From: Prevotella aff. ruminicola Tc2-24
Lineage (GTDB): Bacteria; Bacteroidota; Bacteroidia; Bacteroidales; Bacteroidaceae
Length of the DNA: 64,000 nt
Assembly: GCF_900110895.1 (NCBI RefSeq)
Contig: NZ_FOIQ01000001.1
Coordinates: 372,001 to 436,000, forward strand
Direction: 5' to 3'
The notes under the pieces were generated by a model that saw nothing but the letters and a program-made list of their open reading frames with translations, was not told the DNA's origin and searched no databases. Each line of letters starts with the position of its first letter. Within the stretch, counting starts at the first letter, position 1. Made by a program: the position numbers and the translations under genes. Below, in pieces: positions 54,744 through 61,018 of this stretch.

Positions 54744-54751
54744 TATCTTTG
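54744..54751 (+). promoter_or_regulatory. candidate promoter of the 54.8-57 kb module
   Basis: TATCTTTG on the plus strand, 99 bases before the first gene. A 12-base motif TGTTCTAACAWT occurs on both sides of it, at 54715-54726 and 54768-54779, so the promoter could be operator-flanked. No exact TTTG lies at the -33 position, and the first motif copy covers this place. Confidence 0.55.
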
Positions 54752-54850
54752 CACCACCAATACAATGTGTTCTAACATTGAGGTTGCAGTGGAGAAAGTC
54801 TCCTCTGTATAATACCAACCAATAAACCCTTTAACTAAAAAACGAAAACT

Positions 54851-55186
54851 ATGAAAGATTTTCATGTTTTCCTTATCTCTTTTAAACCCGTGATCATGAT
54901 GTTCGAGGCCAAGGAAAGCCGTGGCCTCAGGTTGAAAATCTCAAGCAACGGTCGTCTCAACCGTCAGGAGCTAACTATCAAACGGCTATCGTACATGAGG
55001 GGACTCCGACTGCTCCGTATCATCATCAACTTCGCGATGGTGGTCAACGAGTCGCAGTTTAACCGTCTGTGGGAGGCCATGCGTGTGCAAATCCTGCAGA
55101 TAGCCGAGAAGTATGGCGACCAGATCAACGCCGCCCACGCCAAGAAGAAGCCCGAAAAACAATCCAAGAAGGAGACCAATGGATAG
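54851..55186 (+). CDS. unknown basic protein, first gene of the capsule-linked module
   Basis: A 111-residue protein of no known family. It begins MKDFHVFLISFKPVIMMFEA and has a beta-rich first part, then a helical, very basic second half ending in KKKPEKQSKKETNG. The basic tail suggests nucleic-acid or acidic-partner binding. The following ATPase gene starts inside its last codons (eight-base overlap), so the two are translationally linked. Confidence 0.6.
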   Translation: MKDFHVFLISFKPVIMMFEAKESRGLRLKISSNGRLNRQELTIKRLSYMRGLRLLRIIINFAMVVNESQFNRLWEAMRVQILQIAEKYGDQINAAHAKKKPEKQSKKETNG

Positions 55187-56291
55187 TCAGGCCTTTCATC
55201 TGGTGGAGATCGAGCTCTCGCATGCCGGCGAGACGTCCGGTCTCACACCAGAGATGCTGCTCCTGGAGGAGTTACGCATCACCCCTGAGAAGGAACTGCC
55301 TACCATGGACTTCCTCTTCCGACTGTTCGGACGACCCTGTTTCCCGCGTGGCGAGCTGGTGGCCATCACCGGCAAGGCGAAGTCGGGTAAGACCTTCGTC
55401 ACCTCGATGCTGATGAGCTGCTGTGCCCGTTCAGATGTGCTCAGCTTCAGTCGTCAGCCAGAGCCCCAGATGCGGGTGCTCTGGTATGATACTGAGCAGA
55501 GCGAGGAGTCGACACAAGACATTCTCCGTCACCGAATCATCCCGATGGTTGGTCCGGAGAATTATCATGCCAGCCTGTTTGATATTTTCAACGTACGATC
55601 CACCAGTTGGAAGCAACGTATGGGACTCTTGGAACAAGCTGTCGGGCATTACCGTCCCGACATGGTCATCGTCGACGGCATCCGCGACCTTGTCGACGAC
55701 ATCAACGACGGCGTCCTGGCACAGGAGATCGTCGAACGCCTCATGCGACTGGCGTCTAAGACGGCCTGCTGCATCGTCTGTGTGCTTCACCAGAACAAGT
55801 CATCGGAAGACCGCAACCTACGTGGTTGGATTGGTACCGAGCTGACCAATAAAGCCTTCGAGGTGTATGTCTGTGAGAAAGATGCCAACCGTACGTTCGC
55901 CCTGGAGCAGACCCACACCCGGAAGTATGACATCGTTGACCGCCTGTATTTCACCGTCGGCGACGACGGTCTGCCGAGACAGGTAGGCATGCCTGTCGAC
56001 TACGAGAAGCTGGCCCATAAGATGTCGACCGACGAGATCCTCGACCTCTACTCCCAAGCCCTCGCCAAAGGAGCCATTCTGTCGTATAAAGAGCTGCAGG
56101 ATCGTGTCATGAAACTTGGTCATATCAACCACTACAAGCAGTACCATGAGATCATGGCACTGGCAGTTAACCTCGGCATCATCCTCAAGTCACGCGACCA
56201 TGTTGGCCGAATCATCTACACCCTAAATCCAGAACGTCAAAACACCCCCCATCAACATGAACCAGTACAATCAACCCTATTCCCAGACTGA
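55179..56291 (+). CDS. RecA/RepA-like AAA_25 ATPase
   Basis: A 370-residue ATPase. The start at 55179 (MDSQAFHLVEIELSHAGE) overlaps the end of the preceding gene. The Walker A motif is GKAKSGKT at residues 65-72, and Walker B is DMVIVDGIRDL with D166. The fold resembles RepA-like helicase domains of plasmids and phages. The C-terminal ~100 residues (EILDLYSQALAKGAILSYKE...) form a winged-helix-like segment with a HYKQYHEIMALAVNLGIILKS block. Its end overlaps the TOPRIM gene by 35 bases. It may load or remodel DNA with the TOPRIM protein. Confidence 0.8.
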   Translation: MDSQAFHLVEIELSHAGETSGLTPEMLLLEELRITPEKELPTMDFLFRLFGRPCFPRGELVAITGKAKSGKTFVTSMLMSCCARSDVLSFSRQPEPQMRVLWYDTEQSEESTQDILRHRIIPMVGPENYHASLFDIFNVRSTSWKQRMGLLEQAVGHYRPDMVIVDGIRDLVDDINDGVLAQEIVERLMRLASKTACCIVCVLHQNKSSEDRNLRGWIGTELTNKAFEVYVCEKDANRTFALEQTHTRKYDIVDRLYFTVGDDGLPRQVGMPVDYEKLAHKMSTDEILDLYSQALAKGAILSYKELQDRVMKLGHINHYKQYHEIMALAVNLGIILKSRDHVGRIIYTLNPERQNTPHQHEPVQSTLFPD

Positions 56292-57039
56292 CAGATTAGC
56301 CGAGGCCCCCTTATACTTAAGCCCCCTAATGGGGGCCAGTATAAAGGGGGACACCTCAAGCTTGTTCTGTCAGGCCGCCGTCGCCAACGGTTATCTCACC
56401 GACGACCAGATGCTCCATGCAGCCATCCGCTATCAGCTCACCACCTCCGACGACGGCGGTGTCATTTTCTGGCAGGCCGACCGCCAAGGAAAGGTGCGTG
56501 ACGGTAAGATCATGTTCTACCGAGACGACTGTCACCGTGACCACGACCATACCCCCGACTGGATTGTCAGTCGTATGAGACGGCAGCACCTCAGCATCCC
56601 CGCCGACCATAAGTCAGAGCACTGTCTCTTCGGTCTCCACCTCCTGTCGCCCGACTTCTATCCACAAGTAGGAAACGCCCCGAAGACCGTCGCGATTGTC
56701 GAGGCCGAGAAGACCGCCGTCATCTGTTCCGAGCTGTTTCCCGATTATCTGTGGATGGCCTCCGGCGGACTGACGGAGCTCAATGTCTCGAAGCTGATGC
56801 CGCTGGAAGACCTGCAGCTGATACTCTTCCCCGACACCGATCCGGAGGGCACAGCCTATCGCCGTTGGCATGAGGTCGCCGAGGCCGCCAGCGACGTGTT
56901 CGGTCATCCCGTCACCATCAGCTCCTTGTTGGAGCAGCGAGCCACCCCAGCCCAGAAAGCCGCCAAGATCGACTTGATAGAGTTCCTGGACCTCGGTCAC
57001 CCCGCTGATCCCCCCTCAGACCTCCTAACCTTCATCTAA
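56257..57039 (+). CDS. TOPRIM-domain protein (DUF6371-like)
   Basis: A 260-residue protein. A primase-like TOPRIM domain is visible: VAIVEAEKTAVICSELFPDY with E149/E151 and LILFPDTDPEGTA with D193/D195. The N-terminal region (residues ~40-130) has a zinc-free DUF6371-like part (VIFWQADRQGKVRDGKIMFY). Residues 17-32 come from a 45-base palindrome (56306-56350) and look like an insertion. The gene is translationally overlapped with the ATPase gene, which suggests a helicase/primase-like pair. Confidence 0.75.
   Translation: MNQYNQPYSQTDRLAEAPLYLSPLMGASIKGDTSSLFCQAAVANGYLTDDQMLHAAIRYQLTTSDDGGVIFWQADRQGKVRDGKIMFYRDDCHRDHDHTPDWIVSRMRRQHLSIPADHKSEHCLFGLHLLSPDFYPQVGNAPKTVAIVEAEKTAVICSELFPDYLWMASGGLTELNVSKLMPLEDLQLILFPDTDPEGTAYRRWHEVAEAASDVFGHPVTISSLLEQRATPAQKAAKIDLIEFLDLGHPADPPSDLLTFI
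56306..56350. repeat. 45-base palindrome in the TOPRIM gene
   Basis: Outer arms CCCCCTTATACT and AGTATAAAGGGGG (one-base asymmetry), inner arms GCCCCC/GGGGGC around TAAT. It is read through in frame as residues ~17-32. Confidence 0.7.
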
Positions 57040-57049
57040 CCCCACCCCT

Positions 57050-57143
57050 CCCAATTCTTAACTCTTAACTCTTAATTCTTAACTCTTAACTCATAACTCC
57101 ACTCAACTCTTAACTCTTAACTCATAACTCATAACTCTTAACT
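57050..57143. repeat. tandem array of TTAACTC-like units
   Basis: About twelve imperfect 7- to 9-base units (AACTCTT, AACTCATA, AATTCTT) fill the gap between the TOPRIM and DUF4248 genes. Such TTAACTC arrays are known in Bacteroidetes intergenic DNA. Confidence 0.75.
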
Positions 57144-57145
57144 TC

Positions 57146-57334
57146 ATGAAGTCCATGACCCGTCAACAAATCGCCCACCGTGCCGGCGTCTCTGTAAAAA
57201 CCCTTACCAACTGGTGTCGTCCCTTCCGTCAGGAGCTGGAAGCTCTGGGTCTGAGGCCCGGCATGATCGTACTGCCCCCCGTCATCGTCAAGTGGATCAG
57301 CGACAAGTTCTGCATCGACCTCGGCGACACCTAG
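57146..57334 (+). CDS. DUF4248-family small protein
   Basis: A 62-residue protein matching DUF4248, a family frequently found next to Bacteroidales capsule loci. It has a helix-turn-helix-like start (MTRQQIAHRAGVSVKTLTNW) and a second half with GLRPGMIVLPPVIVKWISDK, indicating DNA binding. Its precise role is not known. It sits between the repeat array and the repeats at 57350-57423. Confidence 0.75.
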   Translation: MKSMTRQQIAHRAGVSVKTLTNWCRPFRQELEALGLRPGMIVLPPVIVKWISDKFCIDLGDT

Positions 57335-57349
57335 AAGGGTCACGGTATT

Positions 57350-57423
57350 CCCTTCGACAAGCTCAGGGACCGCAGAAAGTAAGGGGTCACGGTTGCTGAG
57401 CATGTCGAAGCAAGGTAGTGACC
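57350..57423. repeat. pair of interspersed repeats after DUF4248
   Basis: An inverted copy (57350-57372, CCCTTCGACAAGCTCAGGG core) is followed by a forward GCT/AGC-type copy (57390-57411) flanked by GGTCAC and GTGACC (57385-57390 and 57418-57423). The second copy and its flanks match those at 50884-50931 almost exactly. Confidence 0.8.
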
Positions 57424-57504
57424 CTTCCACGCCCAAGTAAGGAAAAGTACGCCCTTCTGCGTCCTACTACGCCCTACTACGGAAAATCGCTCTTTGAAAT
57501 GTTG

Positions 57505-57512
57505 TACCTTTG
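57505..57512 (+). promoter_or_regulatory. candidate HU gene promoter (-7 element)
   Basis: TACCTTTG fits TAnnTTTG, 231 bases before the HU-HIG gene. The leader would include the hairpins at 57601-57667. No TTTG lies at the right distance upstream. Confidence 0.45.
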
Positions 57513-57600
57513 TAACCGATAACGCCAGCGGGCCGAGCACCCCCCAAGTAAGGGTGAAAGAGATAATCCCTTTCGGTGAAAGAGACGTCATCTACGACTG

Positions 57601-57667
57601 ATGGAGATAATCCCTATAGGGGTATAGACCCTATCTCCATGACCCATAGAGCCTATCCGGATAGCTC
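57601..57667 (+). promoter_or_regulatory. structured leader of the HU-HIG gene
   Basis: Two nested palindromes: ATGGAGATA (57601-57609) pairs with TATCTCCAT (57632-57640), with CCCTATA/TATAG inside, and the 12-base palindrome CTATCCGGATAG lies within GAGC...GCTC (57649-57667). They could form RNA hairpins or protein-binding sites. Confidence 0.4.
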
Positions 57668-57742
57668 ATAGAAGGCATCTCCTTAAGCCAAAGATCCCCC
57701 CTCGGCATCAACGGCCTATGTTTAACTAAATCATTTATTCAC

Positions 57743-58225
57743 ATGTCACAGAAGTTTATCAAGAGTCAGAACAAGAACCCCGAGTCGGTCGCCTACGGCA
57801 AGTACTACGCCCAGGCCGTGTACGACAGCAAGTTCATCGAGACCGAGGACCTGGCCGACTACATCCAGTCGCAGGCCAGTGTGAAGCGAAGCGACATCAT
57901 CGCCGTGCTCACCGAGCTGGGCGAGGCCATGAAGCACTACTTCGAGCTCGGCCAGAAGGTCCACCTCACCGGCATCGGCATCTTCAAGGTCGGCTTCTCC
58001 AGCATCGGTGTCGCCAAGAAGGAGGACTGCGGTGCCGCCACCATCACCTCGCGCCGCGTGCTCTTCCAGCCCGAGACTGAGCGTGTCGTCGTCGGTCAGG
58101 AGAACAAGAACGGCAAGGTGAAGCAGAAGTACGTCGTGGCCAAGACCCTCATCAAGGATGTGGTCTTCGAGGAGACCCACGACAACGCCGTGAACGCCGC
58201 CACCTCCACCGCCTCCGGCGACTAA
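57743..58225 (+). CDS. HU-HIG family DNA-binding protein
   Basis: A 160-residue HU/IHF-like protein of the HIG subtype. Residues ~30-115 match the HU fold: DIIAVLTELGEAMKHYFELG, then QKVHLTGIGIFKVGFSSIGV, and the arm-like SRRVLFQPETERVVVG. The C-terminal part is Ala/Thr-rich (NAVNAATSTASGD). HU proteins bend DNA. This subtype occurs next to polysaccharide loci and amidases in Bacteroidales. It has a long structured leader and may be expressed separately from the upstream genes. A repeat hairpin follows its stop codon. Confidence 0.82.
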   Translation: MSQKFIKSQNKNPESVAYGKYYAQAVYDSKFIETEDLADYIQSQASVKRSDIIAVLTELGEAMKHYFELGQKVHLTGIGIFKVGFSSIGVAKKEDCGAATITSRRVLFQPETERVVVGQENKNGKVKQKYVVAKTLIKDVVFEETHDNAVNAATSTASGD

Positions 58226-58229
58226 CGCC

Positions 58230-58269
58230 CTCTGCGGTCCCTGAGCCTGTCGAAGGGTATACCGCAGAG
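58230..58269 (+). repeat. interspersed repeat hairpin after the HU gene
   Basis: A forward repeat copy (58235-58257) is enclosed by CTCTGCGGT (58230-58238) and ACCGCAGAG (58261-58269), a perfect nine-base stem. In this place the repeat could act as a transcript end or stabiliser. No T run follows. Confidence 0.7.
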
Positions 58270-58417
58270 AAAACCGCAAGTCTCCTAGCCATGCTTTCCG
58301 GGGTGATGCAATGACACACCAGTCTGTCCATGCACAGAAACAACTCCAATCCCTGTCATGAATGCAGCCCGAAGCATGGCTTCCTTTTATTGAATAATAA
58401 ACTTTAAACAAAGATCG

Positions 58418-58522
58418 ATGAAAATAAAACTTTCAACAATCAAGAAAGTGTTGCGCCTGATCGCAACCATCCTAACCACAGTCCTTGGAACCATCGCTGT
58501 CCAAAGCTGCATCCCCTCCTGA
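58418..58522 (+). CDS. smalltalk protein
   Basis: A 34-residue peptide that starts MKIKLSTIKKVLRLIATILT and ends TVLGTIAVQSCIPS. It has a basic N-terminus, one hydrophobic helix and a Ser-Cys near the C-terminus, and is too short for ordinary gene calling. It matches the family called smalltalk protein, found between HU-HIG and amidase genes in Bacteroidales. It may be a lipid-anchored or membrane-inserted peptide. It ends TGA, overlapping by one base an ATG of the amidase gene (TGATG). Confidence 0.8.
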   Translation: MKIKLSTIKKVLRLIATILTTVLGTIAVQSCIPS

Positions 58523-58995
58523 TGCATTTAGAACGTTTCTCTAAAACATGTAGCCCTATGCCACACACGATGTTCCAAACCATGCGAACGATCCATCTGA
58601 TCGTGATCCACTGCAGTGCCACGCGCTGCGACCAGCGCTTCCCCTTCGAAGCCCTCGAGGCCTGCCACAGGGCCCGTGGCTTCGCCTCCTGCGGCTACCA
58701 CTACTATATCACCCGCGACGGCCAGCTGCATGTAGGCCGCTCCGAGGAGGTGGCCGGTGCCCATGCCAGGAAGTACAACGCCCACAGTATCGGTATCTGC
58801 TATGAGGGCGGTCTCAACGAGCGAGGAGAGCCTGCCGACACCCGTACCCAGGCCCAGAAGGCCGCGCTGACAGCCCTGCTGCGCTCCCTGAAGACCGACT
58901 ACCCCAATGCCCGTATCCTCGGCCACCGCGACCTGCCCGGTGTCCGCAAGGCCTGTCCCTGCTTCGACGCGAAGACAGAATACGAGGATCTCTAG
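58522..58995 (+). CDS. N-acetylmuramoyl-L-alanine amidase (Amidase_2)
   Basis: A 157-residue (from ATG 58522) or 137-residue (from ATG 58582, MRTIHLIVIHCSAT) amidase of the PGRP/T7 lysozyme family, which cleaves the bond between N-acetylmuramic acid and L-alanine in peptidoglycan. Zinc ligands are H in VIHCSATRC, H in ILGHRDLPG and C in KACPCFD. The middle part CGYHYYITRDGQLHVGR is typical. The first start overlaps the smalltalk stop as TGATG and suggests translational coupling, but the shorter form is what homologues have. No signal peptide is visible. It belongs to the capsule-linked module. Confidence 0.9.
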   Translation: MHLERFSKTCSPMPHTMFQTMRTIHLIVIHCSATRCDQRFPFEALEACHRARGFASCGYHYYITRDGQLHVGRSEEVAGAHARKYNAHSIGICYEGGLNERGEPADTRTQAQKAALTALLRSLKTDYPNARILGHRDLPGVRKACPCFDAKTEYEDL

Positions 58996-59007
58996 CCCCT
59001 ACCCTCT

Positions 59008-59052
59008 AAAACCATTTCTCCCCGACCGATATGGCCGGGGAGAAATGGTTTT
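59008..59052. terminator. bidirectional terminator between amidase and polysaccharide operon
   Basis: A 17-base perfect stem (59008-59024 with 59036-59052, AAAACCATTTCTCCCCG) around an 11-base loop. T runs lie on both sides, so it can end both the rightward amidase and the leftward polysaccharide transcripts. Confidence 0.85.
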
Positions 59053-59104
59053 CTATGACATACGAGTACGACTGCTCCTCCAGTTTTCCGACCTTCAACG
59101 CAGC

Positions 59105-59545
59105 CTATTCATTACACTTTCGTCCAGGATCAACAATCTTTCCTTTCACTACGATGACACCCGTCTTTACTATTCTTGCGGGATTTCCGACAACAACACT
59201 GTTTGCAGGAACATCTTTCGTAACAACAGTTCCTGCACCTACGATGCATGAATCGCCAATCGTTACCCCAGGAAGAATAATAGAACGAACGCCTATCACA
59301 CAATTCTTGCCTATGTATGTGTCCGTTTTTAAGCTGCGACAAGCATCATGAGACAGGATCATTGATCCATTCAACACACGAGTACCATCACCAATATGGA
59401 TACCTCGAGGATTAATGGATTTATCCAAATGTGCTTTCCATGAGATCAGCACATGACCAATATCCATTTTATAGACTTTACGTAGATACCAGGGATAGAA
59501 CCTGACTAATTTACGCCACAGATACTCCCTTAGATTTGTTATCAT
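59105..59545 (-). CDS. hexapeptide-repeat acyltransferase
   Basis: A 146-residue left-handed beta-helix acyltransferase of the WbbJ/maltose O-acetyltransferase type. Hexapeptide repeats run through ~45-140: NPRGIHIGDGTRVLNGSMIL, KTDTYIGKNCVIGVRSIILP, and GVTIGDSCIVGAGTVVTKDV. The catalytic His is probably H65 in LSHDACRS. It would O- or N-acylate a sugar in the polysaccharide. It is the last gene of the leftward operon, 52 bases before the terminator, and follows the endonuclease-phosphatase fragment by 11 bases. Confidence 0.9.
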   Translation of the reverse strand: MITNLREYLWRKLVRFYPWYLRKVYKMDIGHVLISWKAHLDKSINPRGIHIGDGTRVLNGSMILSHDACRSLKTDTYIGKNCVIGVRSIILPGVTIGDSCIVGAGTVVTKDVPANSVVVGNPARIVKTGVIVVKGKIVDPGRKCNE

Positions 59546-59556
59546 AATAAAAACAA

Positions 59557-60006
59557 CTAATGCACGGTTATTCTACACACTAACGGATAGTGATCGCTCA
59601 AATTCGTCTTAATGACTTTCACATCATCAATGTGAAGGCCTTTTACCACAATATTATCAAGAGCATAGGATTTCGATGGGAATGTAATCAAAGAACTATC
59701 ATTCGCTAAAGAATATCCAGCTTTCTTGAATTGAGAGAAGTTGGTAGTATTCCAGTCACCACACATGATCACCCTATCATACGTCGCGAATTCTTCAATC
59801 AGTTCTTTGATTTGGGCCCGACAAATCTTTATCGCCCCGTTGGTTGTGTGAGCACATACCAATTTGATTTTTTTCCCATCTACATACAAATCCGAGATCA
59901 TATAATAGTAATTCGCCGCTCGAGAAGTTTCTTTGATAAAAGGTATGCTATTTTTAATATCCGAATAAATACTCATTCTCAAGAATGATAGGCTCAACGT
60001 CAACAT
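59557..60006 (-). pseudogene. N-terminally truncated endonuclease/exonuclease/phosphatase family fragment
   Basis: A 149-residue frame with only the C-terminal half of an EEP domain: ITVH preceded by SDHYPLVCRI (D-H of the active site), VIMCGDWNTTNFSQFKKAGY (GDxN), and ALDNIVVKGLHIDD. The N-terminal half, with the catalytic Asn and Glu, is missing, and the frame begins inside the ATP-grasp gene, overlapping it by 53 bases. No upstream remnant is found. It is either a remnant left by a deletion/replacement in the operon or a short protein of new use. The catalytic role is unlikely. Confidence 0.65.
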
Positions 60007-61018
60007 CTCTCAAAAAGACATAAGGCTTTTCATAATGATAATAAGGTGCTCGTTCTACACGATCAGCATTGCCGTCTTCCATAATCCTGATAGTATCTTC
60101 AATCAAGTCAAATCCCACATGAGCCATTACACCTGCATAAGCCATGTGACGGATATTCACCTCCGTCACTTTAATATCGCCATTTTTGTCTTCTTTCAGA
60201 TCGAAGGAAAGAATACCATGAGCAGGAACGTTTAGTTTCTGCTCCAAATATTTGATACAACGGTCACAGAACTCGTTAATACGATCTTCATTCAAAAATC
60301 GGCCAAAAGCAGTATTGCCTGTCACATGCGACGGTGCTGTACTAGCCATCACATACTCTACACACTCCAGAGCTGCTCCCTTGACATATTCTCCATTATA
60401 ATAGAGCATCTCATTGGCCAGATGACGACCTGTCAGGAACTCACTCACTGTGAACTCCGGAATACGACTGTTAATAAACAACCATGATTTGTAACTACTC
60501 AGGTCTTCTAATTTCAGTGAACCTAAGCCACCTGTACCTTCCGTAGCACGTATCCAACAAGGGAAGCCTATCTCCTTTTCCACATCCTCATATCGAGGAT
60601 TCTCCTGTGTAACCTTAATAGTTTTAGGGATAAACTCTGTTCCTTCCAACAAATCAGCCATGATACTCTTGTCCTTCAAAGAAACAGAGAGCAACTTAGA
60701 TCCCATAAACACAGGACATGGATACTTGCCATTTCTCTCATAATAATCACCCCACTCCACTATTTCACTTTCTGGCTGGACAAAAGCATAATCTATATGC
60801 TTCTCAGCCACAAGTTTCTCTATAAAGGGGAAATAGGCATCATCTGTACAACGGGGACACACATAATACTCATCGAGCAGTCCCTTCATAAAAAATCCTA
60901 CTGCCCTTTTATTGATATCAACCCCTATCAAATGATAGTCTGGATGATTTTCACGGATAATACCTGTGATAGAACGAGGGGTTAATCCTCCGATTCCCGT
61001 AATCAGAATTGTTTTCAT
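59954..61018 (-). CDS. ATP-grasp protein of the polysaccharide operon
   Basis: A 354-residue ATP-grasp enzyme similar to carbamoyl-phosphate synthase/ligase families. It begins MKTILITGIGGLTPRSITGI, with a pre-ATP-grasp Rossmann part. The ATP-binding part includes FPCWIRATEGTGGLGSLKLE and a metal-binding end KVTEVNIRHMAYAG (E-x-N-x-R). It likely links an amino group to a carboxylate, for example adding an amino acid to a sugar acid. The start ATG overlaps the DegT-like gene stop as ATGA, so the two are coupled. Confidence 0.85.
   Translation of the reverse strand: MKTILITGIGGLTPRSITGIIRENHPDYHLIGVDINKRAVGFFMKGLLDEYYVCPRCTDDAYFPFIEKLVAEKHIDYAFVQPESEIVEWGDYYERNGKYPCPVFMGSKLLSVSLKDKSIMADLLEGTEFIPKTIKVTQENPRYEDVEKEIGFPCWIRATEGTGGLGSLKLEDLSSYKSWLFINSRIPEFTVSEFLTGRHLANEMLYYNGEYVKGAALECVEYVMASTAPSHVTGNTAFGRFLNEDRINEFCDRCIKYLEQKLNVPAHGILSFDLKEDKNGDIKVTEVNIRHMAYAGVMAHVGFDLIEDTIRIMEDGNADRVERAPYYHYEKPYVFLRDVDVEPIILENEYLFGY

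Noticed and set aside
57050..57143. TTAACTC array considered as a CRISPR-like array
   Set aside because: Units are 7-9 bases with no unique spacers; it is a simple tandem repeat.
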